Below, piece by piece: positions 27,501 to 41,475 of a stretch of DNA of 64,000 bases. The position numbers and the translations under genes were made by a program. The first letter of the stretch is position 1. Each line of letters opens with the position of its first letter. This DNA comes from Eopsaltria australis. Its lineage: Eukaryota > Chordata > Aves > Passeriformes > Petroicidae. The notes beneath the pieces were generated by a model. The model was not told where the DNA came from. It searched no databases and saw nothing but the letters and a program-made list of their open reading frames with translations. The DNA lies in NCBI GenBank assembly GCA_034509425.1, contig JAVTVJ010000012.1, positions 11,319,001 to 11,383,000 on the forward strand, given 5' to 3'.

Positions 27501-28911
27501 ACTGGCCCATCCCAGGGGCCTGTGTGACCCAAGAGGCCCTCAGCTTCTGCCCCACCTTTGCTTCCAGGAGGTAGAGCAGAAAGATTCCTGGGATGCAATT
27601 TCTTTCATCTATCAGTGGCTGCCTGAACTTTGACTTAATCCAGATTCTCCTTTAGAAAGTTTTGTCTTTGGAGACAGTCTGTCAATATGCACTAAAAAGA
27701 GCCTCTTTTCTAGTTGAGGATGCAGCAACAGGCTGAAAAAGTCTGGATGAGGTAGGTCATGCTCAATGCCAGGTACCTATCCTGCAGATAGAGTGTTTTG
27801 CATATCTGGCACAATTGCCCCAGTTGTGGGTTCCCACAGAAATAATCCAAAACCATTGATAGGAGAGACAGCCAAATTCTAAAAAATACACTTGACTGTT
27901 TAGAGCACACTGTCCACAGCTGGGTTCAGTCTGAAAATGGTGGAAGGCCAGCCAGGCAGTGAGAGGAGAAGGATGTCTTTGCAGCTGTATATCTTCTTTA
28001 CAAAGAAATGAAATGAGCAGCAGATGCCATGAATCTAAGCTTGTTGCATGAGTACAGCAGCTGGGTCATGAGTAAGGCTGTTGTGAGACTCCACATACCA
28101 AACTGCCAAGAACTAATAGAAGGCTGAACTGTGTTCTTAACAGACACTAAACCCACAAATGTGCAGTTACCAAATATGGCTGGCCAGCAAAGTTCATTCT
28201 GTTTTATTCTGGCTGTTTTGTCCCCATCCTGCCCACTCACATCCTCTGCAATCAGTCACCCGTCTGCTGCCTAGAACAATGACAGTTCTGCATGGCTTCT
28301 GAGAGAACAAAATCTTGGTTAATAGGAAGATTATTGTGAGGGTTTATTTAATAGAAGATGGCTGTGGAAATAGCCCATACATGCTTCTTCCAGATTGAAG
28401 GCAGTCACTTGAGAACCTCCTGGGTGCTGGGCAAAAGGAGAACTGGGGAATCGATCCAAGGGAAACTCAAAGTCTTTTTGATCTACAAATGAGCATGTTG
28501 AAAAAGCATTTTTCTTTTGCTCATTTCACCAAACCTTAGTTCTGGCTTCCATAATTTCATTTTTTCTTAAAGGGGAGTTTAAGATGCTTTTGTTTTTCTC
28601 CCTTTTTGTATAGTACTTAGCAGATTTGGTGTTCTCTTGGTGTTCAGAGATTGAACTGTGGACAGAATGGTTCAGATGAAAAATCCTCATGGCATGGTCC
28701 CTGAGGCAGAGCAGAATTCTGATGAAAATTAATTTATAGAAAACTAAATCTAGTTAAAGAACAGTAAGCATGCAGGAAATCCCTTTACTGGCTTCTACTG
28801 CACAAGTGGATATAGACAGGCATCTCATAGAGACTAAGACCAAAACCAAGACTCCAGTATCTTGAAATCATGAAGCAAATGTGCCTGAAGTCAGAAGGCA
28901 GTGAAATGAAA

Positions 28912-28970
28912 GCTATGTTTATTTTAAGACTATGTTTATTTACATTTATTTTAAAGCCATGTTTATTTCA
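28912..28970. repeat. short imperfect repeat of ATGTTTATTT
   Basis: Three copies of ATGTTTATTT (near 28914, 28931 and 28959) and one related CATTTATTTT lie within 60 bp. They sit inside an open frame (28870-29310) that I do not consider a gene; the repeat explains its hydrophobic Phe/Leu stretch. Confidence 0.75.
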
Positions 28971-31900
28971 AGTTGAGTTTGGTGCAGCAAGCAGTTCACA
29001 TGCTGTTCTAAAAGGAAGTATCACACAACATTTGTGTTTAGACAAGATGTACGGGATTCAGGTAATGAAAGACCAAAAAGACAGTCCACATGAATGTGTT
29101 GACTTTATGAATGAATCACGCAATGTGTTTCAACACTCCATTAAACACAAATATCCCGTGACAGACACATTAAATTGTGCATGCATGCTCTCACCAGAGA
29201 AAGCAAAAAAAAGGCATAACCTGTGGTTAGGTGATGCTGTAAAGGCTTTGCTTTTGGTTATAGTTATTTTCATTAAATATCTTTTCTCAGTGGAAGAGAC
29301 CAACGGATAAAGAGTGACTTAGGATAATTCCTATTTACAAAGATCGGGCACTTACATACTTTATATGTGCTGTTTTTCTCAGCTTTGGCTCTAATCTACC
29401 CCTCCCACTGTCACCTCCAGACGATTTTTGCACAGTCTTAGAGCAAAACATTGGTATGGAAGAAAGACTTTTCCTGCAGACATTTGGAGAAAGGCTTGCA
29501 GAGGTGCGTAGCGAATGGGTACAGGAGAGGAATCTGTGTAAGGAATAAAAATGGCTACTGCTCCATAAAAGCTGTGTGACATTAAAAAATTCCTGTATGC
29601 AATGGAGGAAACAGGACTTTCATTAAGTAATTATTTGAAGGTTTCTACTTTTCCTGAATTGTTGACTGACAGATAGCAAAGCTTTGGATCTGTTAATTAT
29701 TGGATCTGTGATTTTCCTTACTGAATAATTCTCAGGATGCAATTTCTGTGTAATGCAATAACTAAGCAGCTCAGAGGGTGAGATTAGCTATGGGAGTCAT
29801 GTTCTGTCCTTATATACATAACATGAGGTTTATAGTATATCTTGCCACTGACTGCAAGCAAAAGCAACAATATACAAAATATTTCTTTGGAGAATACTTG
29901 GGCTAACACTGATCTTTTAACACGTAACAAATGCTACTAGAGGTCAAGACCACAGCCTGCCCAAAAGAGGGTTAGACATCAAAAAGTCTTTGGAATAGTA
30001 GGTATACTTAAACCAGCAAATTACAACAGTTAGATTGTTTGATGCACACCCTTAAGGATGATCTTTTGTCTTTCTTTCTGTCATCCTCACTACAGCAGAG
30101 TGGGGAAATGTTCTGCCTCAATGAATGCAAGAAAATCATTACAGTGAACACAGCTGCATTGTGCAGGCTATATGAGTAGGAATGTGTGAAGGATGGGGCC
30201 CAGATCCTCCAAGACTCTCAAAGAAATCAGGGCCTCTTTATCTCTCAGATGGATGAATATTATTTCTTGCCACCCTCATTTTTGGAGCCTATGAAGGTCA
30301 TGACAGAAATCAAGCTTGATGGCTCTTTCCTGTCTGTAACAGCAGGTGATGCTGTGAAATGTGGTCTCTCAAAACCCTGCGACTGAGTTTTGTTCTGGAC
30401 CCATGTTCAGGTTTTTTTTGGAGTTATGGTGAAGAGCCACATGGCCTAACACCAGGCAGGCTGTGAGCAAGGAGACAACTGTTTTCTGACTGCAAGAGGG
30501 AATCTGAGGAATTATACATTAGAGTGGGAACTTGCTCCAGGCACTGAGCTTGTTACTCCAGCTTATGCAATGTACAGGCATGTCCACAGGTACACCCATG
30601 TTTCTGTGAAAAATGCAAGAGATATTAGGTGAAAAAACCTTAGTCAAAACCAAGGCCCTCACACCTTAGTATCACTTTATATCCATCACCACCAGAGCTT
30701 CATAAACCTCAGGTCTGAAATCCTGAGCAATGTGGTGATGCTACACAGGCCAGTACCTAATGGTGTCATGCCAAGACATCCAAGCACACCATGCCCCCAC
30801 AATACCCCACAATACCTTTTAGTCAGCCAAAAGACTTTGTAGACATCATTAGCTGGCAGTGACTTCTTACTGACCCAGGTGGTGTACAAGAGCCTACAGC
30901 ACCACAATTTATCACCTCTGGCTGCAATGGCTGTAACAGCTGCGACATCTGAAATGACCTAGCTCAAGCTTTAAATTAATTTTTATTCTGTCACTCTTGC
31001 ACCATACTCAGGCATTTGCTTTGTGGTGGTTTAGGGGGAAGCTGCTGACATCTGACTCACCATTTCCTGCAGCATGTAGGTGTTTCTTGGAGCTCCATCA
31101 AACAGAAGCCCATCCCGACGTTGCTCACCATGAGAGCTCTGAATCACAGCCAGAGCACCACAGTACTGCTCAAAGCTGGAGCATCCAGGCTACTTGTATA
31201 GACTAACAAAAGCACTTCACAGTAGATAAATGCATCTCCTGTATGCCTCCTGCTTTCTAATATCTTTGCTTTGGTTTTGCACTTTGAAAACAAAGCATAA
31301 AATATAATTCCCAGTAGAACCAGAGTTGTTGCAGTGGAGATGGACTAAAATGGAGGCAGCTCCAAAAATTTGATTCACTCTCTACAAAACTGAATAGCAA
31401 AAGGATTAAATAAATTGTAGAATGCAAATGAAGCTTTTCCTGCCCATCTCTAAAAGTTAGAATCATTGCAATAAGTAACATGGTTGTCATGGTGATCAAG
31501 TGCTTGTTTATGGTAAAATATATCAGGCAAAGCTAAAATGTTTTTAATTTAAAGCTCAGATGACAGGAAACTGAGTAATGTAAGCAAGAACAGAAATATA
31601 TTTTGGTAGATACATGCAATTAATTATTTTTCCTGTGAAAATTCATGTCACTTCTCAGTGTTTTTTCTGCCCTTTTCTTATCTTCATTCAAGTTCTGAAT
31701 TTTTGTTTTCTGACAGTGCGATGAGCCAGCAAGACAGGTTTCAAGGAAAATGGAGATGGGCACTACTCACAGGCACACTCCTGGTAGTAAACAGACAATA
31801 GGCCTTCTCATATTAATGTTTTAGAGAAGGACAATTCTTAAATCTGAATGCTGCACTGTACATTCTGTGATCCTGCCACCTGCACATACATAAGCACTCA

Positions 31901-32023
31901 CATGAATGATCTGCAGCATTGCATTAGTTCAGCATTTCTTTCTCCTGAAATTGTCAGATGATTCAATTGTCTGAGCACCAGAGACAGAAATTCAGTTTTC
32001 TTTGCCTAAAAATAGCAGTCATT

Positions 32024-32040
32024 AAAAAAAAAAAAAAAAA
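32024..32040. repeat. poly(A) tract, 17 nt
   Basis: Uninterrupted A run preceded by ordinary unique-looking sequence; no clear retroposon body upstream. Confidence 0.9.
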
Positions 32041-34694
32041 GGTAATGAAATATTGAATTTCCTTCTATTTAAAATGAGGGGAAAATCCTGTTAGAGGAGG
32101 AAGTGTCTGACAGACTAGAAGACAGTAGTTTGCCACATGATTACAAATCAGTTGCATGTAAATTACTCTTGTTAAGCTGCAATAGGCCCTACTTTTGCAA
32201 AGAACTTAATGAAAACATTGGGGCAAAGCTGCCTACTTGAATTTGATGGCAAATTTCCCAGAGACTTCAGCACCTCTGGGCTCAGCTGAAGGCAACCGAA
32301 AAACAGCATCCTCACCTACAGCTGTGTTATTCCAGATGGGATTTCATGTCCATGTCAGAATATCTAGTGGATTGTAATACGAGATTTTGATGAGGTCTGC
32401 AACACAGAGCTCAGTTACTGAAGTGTAGGAAGCAGGGATTTTGCAGAGAGCCTAAAGAACATCACAGACATCACCTTATCTCTCCTCCTTTCCACCTCTC
32501 TCTGATTAAAGGCAATGAATTTGACAAACAGAGATGAGTATCTGAATGAACTGTGTGTAAGGACTGCTGGCTCACAGGGGAGGCTTTGGTGGTAACAGTA
32601 GGGAAATTGAGTTTCTTTTGCATTTAATGGTATTTTTCATAACGTGACACTTTATGGTTTACCATTTTAAATGAACTGGTAAAAAATAAGCTAGTAACAA
32701 TCATTACAGATTAATGGTCAGAGATAAATCTCATTGAATTCTGTAGTAAGGCATGTTAATTTAACAGGCTTGATATAAAGACTTTAATGGTACATGATAC
32801 AAACTAGGTAGCTTTTGAAGATGTCACTTCAGAGTAAAAGAGGAAAAATGTTTAAAGTTTTCATCCCATCAAAGAGGAAAAGATGTGGCTTTAAGTTGAA
32901 AAATCTATCAGATGGCTTTGCTAAATAATTTCATTTGTTAGCTAATTAGATTTGCAGATTTCTATATACATCATAGGAATTGTTTTCATGGCATCATTAG
33001 TAACCACAGCATTATTATTATCATAATGAAAATAGCTTTTGGATGAAATTTCCATCTCTTAATGCTTCATCAAGGAAGTATCAATTTCACATTTATTAAA
33101 AACAGTCCTTAGGCACAGATGAAAGTGAAGGTAAAATTTATTATTTGGCCTAAGCAGATGCACTAAATCAATGTAGCTGAAATTATTTCAATAGTTCTAT
33201 ATTGCTTGCATGCCTAAGGGTGTGTCTTTTAAAAGAGCTGAAAGTCCCTCAAGGTGCAGAGTGCAATGCCTTTGAGATACAAAACTAGAAAGTAATAATT
33301 AGATTAAGGCTAAAATTCATCCAAATAGAAATACTTGACTGGTGTTGGCTTGGTTTTGGTAAAAGCTGCAAGTATGCAGCCCTTGGGAAGTGAGATAGGA
33401 GACCTGTGTGACCATTTTAATCTGGAAAATTTTAAGCTGGCTTTCTCAGGAGGTGATACAGAACACAACAGACCTGAGAATTAATAATAGTTCTCTTGGC
33501 TACTCGCAGTCCAGGCAGAACACATACAGGTAAACATGGTAAACAGCAGAGACATCTGCTTTCTTCCACTGGCCTTACCTTTGAAGCAGAATAAATATTT
33601 ACAGTAATAAAATATTGTCCTTTCATCTTGGTCTTAATGGTAGTGAACGATGCCATGAGCTCTGCCATGAGCATATCTGCTAGAAGGTGGACAGAGATCT
33701 CCTTACCCTTCTCTCATCACCCATAAAACCTCCTATTGCACTAAGCAGGAGTTGCCTGCAAGTTTTTTTGGGCACTGCAGCCCATTTTTTTCCCATCTCA
33801 TACAGATTCCTCTAATGTTCATCACTGTAATATCTGATCATATTATCCACATCCCAGTCAGGCGCCAGTGGTAGCATTGTGGAGAAAAGAAATGGTCACA
33901 TAATTTTCTTTGTGTTTTGCTGCATTTAAGGCTGCTATTTTTTTATAACCACTTAATTTCATTATTCAATTCAGAGCTGAAACCCAAGCCTGAGAGTTTC
34001 GACTGGAGTGTGCTAAAAGGGTATCTGATTTCCCTTCTGTTTTCCCTGCCTGCTTTATAATTTTTCCACAGAAACAGATAAGGATACAGGTTTTCAGCAA
34101 AATGGCAAAGAGAAAGCTAAAACTGTTAATGTGCCAAGGCTTCTTTGCTTATGTGAAATCAGGCATGTTCCTGCCCTTTGGCATGGGCTGGGGTCTGGAT
34201 CAGCTGTGAGTCACCTGCTCAGCCCCCACAGTCCCTCACCCTGCACAGCCAGCACTAACATGCTGTCATGGAAGGGGCACTGGAGACACAGGAGACCTTT
34301 CCTTCCTAATCCAGGGTAAATTACCTTTACAATAAAATATGGGTGCAGCCTTCAGAGTGTCAGGGCTTAACCACAGAGGTTAGGTTATTCAGAAATGACA
34401 AAAGCAATGACACACTACACATTCAAATAGACACTTTTTTTCTAAGAAAGGGGAATACTGCACCTCTTTGGAGCCCAGCTAGAGTCCTGGGCTCTCCTGG
34501 GAATCAGGATTTTTATGCTGAGAGATCAGTCACAAACCAAATCCGGGAATATTAACCAAAAATGCCATTTTGTAGAGAAATGAAAAAATAGGCTGGAATT
34601 TCAACAACTCATGAATGAATTTTTTGTTTTGATGGAATCCTGGTCTTCAGCAATTTTTCTTAGTGGCTTTCTGCCTCAGACGTAAAGTAAGGAA

Positions 34695-34802
34695 GACTTA
34701 CTTTAGGTATTTAAACTTAACTAAATTTAAACTTACTTTAGGCATTTAGATTTACTTTAGGCTTACTTTAGACTTACTTTAGGTATTTAAACTTAACTAA
34801 AT
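34695..34802. repeat. AT-rich local tandem repeat (CTTACTTTAGG units)
   Basis: A 32-bp segment starting GACTTACTTTAGGTATTTAA occurs identically at 34695-34726 and 34771-34802. Shorter units containing CTTACTTTAGGC or ATTTACTTTAGG lie between them. The pattern looks like replication-slippage expansion. Confidence 0.9.
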
Positions 34803-37800
34803 GTCTTCTGGTCACTCTTTAGAAAGGCAAATAAGACTCCTAAAAAGTGGTAGCACATGTACAAGACAAAATTATAAACACTAAAAGTGTTTACTCTTTG
34901 TTCAAACACTGTTTCTTTTTTGTGATGAGCTTTTGCTGTGTTAAGAAATGATTCCTTAGCCCTTTCATTTTGAAGAATACTGGTCTAGAAAGGCATAGTA
35001 TTTCTCAGTAATTTCTGAATGTTTGAGCTCCTCAGAATATTTAATGTATTCTTTTGGCAGCAGGAAACAGGCAAGTCCCAATGTCTTATTTATTGAAGTA
35101 TTATACAGTTCTGAATACTCCTTTCATAATACTAAAGGTTACAGCACAGGGAGTTTCACAATCTTGTGTGTGGTGTTTATCTGTACCTAGACAGCCTCAG
35201 ACCATCTGCCAGGACTGGTTTTCCTTGATTATGGATCAGAAAAATTATAGTGACAATGAATAATTATTTGGCATGATAAACCAGGAGGCAGATGAATCAA
35301 AAGACTACTAATGCCTAGAAAACAAGTCTTTGTCTTCCAGTTCACTGGTTCAAATGCAGTTTGAGCCATAATATACCAGAAATCAGGCCCAAATAATTTT
35401 TGGGATACCATCTGGAATAATGTCAGTTGTATTATTTTGCTAGTTGTGGAACTTCATGAGAAAGTGTGGGAGAATGAAATAAGCTAATTCAGGACAGGCT
35501 GAGTCTACACTACAATAATATTTAACATCTAACTCCATGGTAGCAATATGATGCATCAAGAAAAGGACCATGGAAAAATGAGAAATGTCCAGTGATTGGG
35601 TGTCTCTCCTGGACACATGAGAACCTGGCAACCAGGTTGAGACTGCAGATGCTGAGGACCATCAGCAAAGCCACTGAAATACAAATATAATAGAAGAGAA
35701 AGTGGGAAATCAGTTCTTGATAGTGGTTACAAAAATAGTAACTCTTTACACATTTAATGTATAAGCTGTCACCTGCAGGTCTCAAATGGTTTTACAGATG
35801 CTGGTAAATTAAGCTTCACTGCATCCTTATGAGATATTTTATTCCCATTTTCTCTCATAATTAATGTATAAATAAATGCACAGGGACATGAGGTGATGTG
35901 GCACTAAGGCCACTGTAGGTTTATGTGATAGAGTATAAAAATTAGGCCTCATAGTTCCAGCTGTCCACACCACAGGCAGAAGATATTTCAGTTTCTCAGG
36001 GCATCAGTTAATATGCTCAGGGCTTGTCATCCTCTTCATAAAGGATAGAAAGAAATTATTAGAATTTCTATGCAACAATTACAGATTATATTCCTATTGA
36101 TTCACTGAAGGCCAGCTAGGTGCATTTGTTTTCCTGGTCACTTTAAGTGATGTTTCCCCATGTACAATGATCTCTCTTATCCCATTAAAATAGAGGCAAT
36201 GATACCTTTCTGAAATTGTTTAAAAACTACACAAAGGTTAGACAAAATTATTGCATGCAATAACCAGCAATATCAATAGGGTTTATGGAAAGAAACGATT
36301 CAGAGATTTATACAGAACTCTTTTTTTCTTGCATTTTCACTGGCTCCAATGCATTTTAGGTTTGGAATAATTACAGAGAAAATACATTATAGGATATACA
36401 AATCTTTATGATCTACCAAACAGGAAAGGTTCTTTGAACCTTCAAACCTTATGCTTTGAAAAAATTCTGAGTAAAACCAAAATCAGCTGTCTTCCTGTGA
36501 TAAAAATCTCTTTTCCTTTTAATGATTGATGTATGTATAAGGAAACTTACATCTTCTGGTTTTGATTTTTTGGTTCAAAGCTGTGGTTCACTTGCAGGTG
36601 CTTTCCCTGTCCTTTTGGATTATTTTGTAGGGGATAATTTGAAACAAGCTAAAATCAAGTTGGAGCAAATAACTGGCTTTGGTAAGAGCAAAATCTGTTG
36701 CTTTCTTTTTAATTTTTTTTTTTTTTTTTTTTAATTCGAACTTCAAAAGATCTTTTGTTACATTATAGCAAGTTTAGAAAATTGGTAATTTTACAGCGAG
36801 AGAAATGTGCTTTGTGTGTGGTTTACTTTGTTCCACTACCGTTGTTGAAGGTTTTGTTCTTTTTCACCTTACGTGCTGCAGTTCAGGGTTGCTGCCTTTC
36901 CAGAACAGCCCTTTGAAAGACAGGTCTGATTGTCCATGCCATCATTCTTGCATTGACTTTCCTGCTGTTTATCTGATTCCAGGAGAGGATTCCCGATGCA
37001 CATCACTCCGGAAGGAGGAGTGGCTGGAAATCAGAGCAGTGGGTTAGATGGAATGATTGGCAGCTCAGGAGCCTTTAACAACAGCTCTGCTTCTTACTGA
37101 CAGCCATCACTTAATGTTTGATTCTGGGCTTCAGTCCCAATCAGAGCCTGTCTTGAGGGTGCAGGTCATTAACAACAACAAGCACTGACTTGGGTTCGAG
37201 GGGGATGAAGCTCAGCCTTCTGCACAAGCACCTCTGGCTACAGTATATGAGGAGAGTTTATGCCCAGTTTAGGTGAAAGCACTGGCTTTCTCTCTTCCTC
37301 CTAGTAAGGCAGGGATATGTTAATGATTTTATTTTGAATGTTATTTTTCTTTAGTTACACTTTCAGATGATTAGCTGTTGTATGCCTCTAAAAGCTTGAT
37401 CAAACCTAGAGACAAACACAGATCTACTTCTAGAAATGCCAAATGTCTTTTGGGGAATTTTATCAAAGGCACATAAAGGGAGCAGGAACACAAATTATTG
37501 AGCTTTTGAAACTTTGACTCCTCTTTAAACCCTTTTTACCTATAGATCTGACAGTTTTAAACAAGGCAGTACCTTTATTTCAGTTTCTTCATAACTTTGC
37601 TGGCTGGTCACTGAGAGAGCTGTCAGTCAGCTCTCAGAAGGCACATATGGCAGACTTGTTAGTGTGTTTGAAACTGAGACTCATCCCAGACCTTTCCTAT
37701 ATTAATATTTTTCCACTCCTTTAGTCACTTGTGTCATTGAATTCCTTCCTTGCCTTCTTTCTTCTTCAGCTATGAGGGCCACTGCCACGGGTGCAGGGTA

Positions 37801-40800
37801 ATTAGACTTTATAGGATGCATCACATAAGCTGATGAAGTTTTCTAATTAGTAAATTTCATACACACAATTAGAAGTATAATGTGAACCTGAATAAAAACC
37901 TGATTTAAAAAATTCTTCTTGTGACTAGAGCTTGGTAGGAAGTTTTCTCCAGCTCATAGTGGCAGTAACTGGCCAGTCTATGCTTCACGTCTTCATGGTT
38001 TCCTCAAGGCTGTGTAGGATGGGTTTGCAGCCTTGCATCTCTTTTGTCAGATTCCCTGCTGGGAAAGAACCTGGAACATTAACAATGCCTTTGAGTTCAC
38101 GTGCTCTCTCTATTTTTCATTTTTATTTGTGCCTGTATGTATTTTATTAAAGGTTTAAGGTTGTTAGGGAGGTTTGAGGAAATGTTTTGTGGCATGTGGG
38201 AGTAAGGGGGAATCGATACTCCATGGATCTGGCTGTGCCTGCCATTGTTCAGTCATGTTTTTGAAGCTCATATGTTCACTTTCAGTCTTCCATTTCTAAT
38301 GTCCCAGTACCTTTTTAATGGATCTGGAAAGGTTTTCACATCTTTATGTATCACAGAAAGCTTGTTTTGAAGGTAGAGTCTTTCAAGAGGTTTCAAGGGT
38401 TTGAAAGGGAGAAAACAAACAGAAAAGAGGATGTGAATGGTGCAATGTACAGCTAAGATAATTTTAGATAGCAGGCACAAAGCTTTCTGAGATGCCATGG
38501 TATGGGGAATGCTGTGATAAAAAAAAACCACTGCCCAGGGCAATAAATGAAACAGCCATTTCTCAAGTAATTGTAGGAACTGGACTTAGGAAGTGAAGTA
38601 ATCGAAATGAGACACTATTAGCCAGAAGGGGAAGCATAAATCACTAGCTGGAGGAAAATGAAATGACAAATGGAGACAGTGCTGGGGAATAGGCACTGGT
38701 ACAGCTAAAATGACAACAATAACAAAAGATAAAATCTATAGCTGTTCTACAGAGCCAGTTTTGTGGGTAGAGAGAAATAAAATATCCTGGATTATGTATT
38801 TTTATTAATTTATATGGTTAATTTCTGCCTACGTCCTTGCTACATTATTTTGCTAGTGATCACTCATAATTGTGCACAGATCATGGAGAACATATTTGGA
38901 AAGCCTCTTCTGATGTCAGCAGTTTATTGGATTTGGTGGGCAATGTGTGCACCTACATAAGCACCAGTATTTCCTATATGTGTAATAATTTCATTGTTTT
39001 GAAGACAGTGGCTGTTCTGTAGTAGATTCAATTGCTGTGTGCTCCAAACTTATATCTATTCTTCAAGCTGACTCTCTTTCATGGAAACTCCACAGTTTTT
39101 AACTGGTTTTGATCTGAAATTTCTGTTCAGATTGCAAAATGCCTTTTATGAAAGAGGAATGTGAAACAGAAGACAAGTTTCTCCTTAAAGGTAATTCTTA
39201 CCTACAGATTGTTGTAGTGAGATTACCGAATGCAAACCTGTAAATTTGTAAATCTGTCACAGATGTTTCACAAGAAAAAAAAAGCAACAAACAAACCCAA
39301 CAATATTCACACATTTAAAGGGTATTACTAAAATACAGAAAAATTATCCTGACACAGCACAGCTCTTTCAACTGAAAATTTTTTCCATTACATGTTTTAA
39401 ACACAATGTCTCATAAAAGTAAAAACCTTTTGTCTTCCTCACAGGAGTCTGCTTAAAGTATTTAGCATCTACTTCAATATCTTTTACTGTGCAGAGCCTC
39501 CTGAATGTCAGGTGAAGATCCCATTTCATTCACAGCCAGCAATCTGGCTGGGGAAACCAGCTCATCTATGCTTTGGACCTCTGACTCCTGCTGTAACTAT
39601 TCAATCTGTCTTTCTGTTTCTGTGTGTGACATTTTATGCCCTTTCATTCATTCCAAATAGGTTTTCTCTTTAACCTTGTGGCACCAAAACATTTCATTGT
39701 AGTTGAAAGTAATGTCATTTGGTAATTGGCAATGCACTGAGTGGCAAAGGGCATCCCCAGTAATTTACTTGAATGCTGTTTGTATGAAGCTGAAATAATC
39801 TGATTTTCAGCAAAGGGCTATAAGCATACTAACAGTGTCTTCTGAGCCATTACTGTAAAGAGGCTGTCTTGGCTCTGCACTTTGGCTGCTTTAATCAACA
39901 CCTATTGATAAGGAAGATAAGCAGTAAAGGTTTAAGGGGTTTGGAAGGATTTTTCATAGCTATTTTTGTTGTTTAGGTTATATAGTCACTTTACTGTAAG
40001 TTTACATTTCAATATTTAATAAAAAATTCAAAATATTTCTCATGTTGAATTTATAGTTTTCTGGCTAATCCTAAGTATTATCTGTATGCACACATGGCAG
40101 AGAAAGAAAATGAGGTATACATATACATTTATGTGTGAACACAAAAGGGCATGTGTACAAGATTCACTGTGGATTAAAAGGCAATGTGAGCCCTGGGGCT
40201 GTGGATAGGGCTCAGATTTGGACATTAAACCTTGTCATGCTTGAAGAAAATGACTGAGAGGTATGATTGACCATATGAACTTTACATGAAGTGAACAGTG
40301 TATCTTAGTTTTCTCCTTCTTCAAAGTGGAAATGATGAATTCAGTTTGTGGAGTTTTTTGGGGTCTTTAAACACATATTCCAGGCAAGAAGGACAGGCAG
40401 AACAGGGAGTCTTGCTAGCTTCTATTATTTTCCTCTGTTTACATACAAATTTAAAGATTTTTTTTAACCAAGTCTATCATATTTAAGCTAGTCTTGTTCA
40501 TCTAAGTAGGCATTCTTATCTAATATTTATCAAAACATAAGTTAAATATATCCATTTTGTTAAGCTACAGGTGGGAATTACTTGCCTAAGCAGAAAAAGA
40601 AGGGAATAAGGAGAGAGGCACATGTACCTGAAGTGAATTGCATGAAGATCTGTCTGAGAACCCCTGCCAGAAATAGAAGAGCTTTCTAGATGTTTATTTT
40701 GATATGTAGCACAATTTTTTTGCCTCCTATTTCTCAAACCATTTCATTTTCATTCTGAACAATTCTCACTCATTTACATGTTATTATACAATGCTAATGG

Positions 40801-41395
40801 TATGTTTAGTGACAAGAATCACATAAGTCTGCAAGTTCAGCAACAGTTCAACTACACAGATAGATGTTTGTTTCTTCTTAATGGCATTAGTTTGGGTGAC
40901 ATTTGGCTTTTAGTGCACATTATTCATGCTCAATTACGGTGGAATAGATAAAGAATTGAAAGACACAATCACATCTGTGTTCCTGAATGAAGAGTCTTTG
41001 TGACACTCTTATAGAGATTGAAGTGTCATCCAAGGGAATTAATTATAACAATCTGTTTCCCAATTCAATCTGGCAATTATTTCCTTTTCAGAATAGTCAG
41101 CTTTGATTTTGTTTACAGATTTTATACAAACTTTGCAACAGATCCATAACCATGTCACCAGTTCACTGTTTTTTCGAGGATCTGGGGACACAGCTGTGCA
41201 GCTGCAGAGGTTACAGCAGAACTGAGGCCGGGGAGGGAGTGGGGTGGTCTCCATTCTCTGCCCTTGCTGGAGAGTATCAGGGAAAGTCTGTCTATCTATC
41301 CGAGTCATGCATCAAATTTCTGAAGATGGATTATGAATGAAGGACCCCAAATGACTCTGGTACTCACTCTTTCCAGTTCTGAACTCTTAGTATGT
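34803..41395. other. intergenic, no gene recognised
   Basis: AT-rich sequence with one long poly(T) tract at 36713. The segment 37790-37900 has several TAATTAG-type homeodomain-like motifs. Nothing else is supported. Confidence 0.6.
36713..36732. repeat. poly(T) tract, 20 nt
   Basis: The longest homopolymer in the window. The open frame that reads into it as poly-Phe is not a gene. Confidence 0.9.
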
Positions 41396-41475
41396 CACAG
41401 AATCATGGAATAAGCTGAGCTGGAAGGGACCCACAAGGATCATGGAGTCCAATCCCCATCCCCAAGAGCGTCACA
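41396..41475 (-). mobile_element. CR1 LINE 3'-end fragment (short)
   Basis: CACAGAATCATGGAATAAGC, then GAGCTGGAAGGGACCCACAA and GATCATGGAGTCCAATCC, are the complement of a CR1 3' terminus. Only about 80 bp remain, a strongly 5'-truncated copy. Confidence 0.85.

Larger units (their letters stand above)
11733..34694. other. intergenic, no gene recognised
   Basis: There is no coding exon that I can name. The longest frames (16844-17323, 27172-27633 and 28870-29310, all plus) have no recognised domain, no homologue known to me and amino-acid composition typical of chance translation. Local GC-richer patches occur at about 22000-22140 and 27370-27580. No CpG island is seen. Confidence 0.6.

Noticed and set aside
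27172..27633. 153-codon open frame on the plus strand
   Set aside because: Lies in a GC-richer patch with overlapping open frames on both strands; the translation resembles no known protein.
28870..29310. 146-codon open frame with a hydrophobic N-terminal stretch resembling a signal or membrane segment
   Set aside because: The hydrophobic stretch comes from the ATGTTTATTT repeat; nothing else supports a gene.
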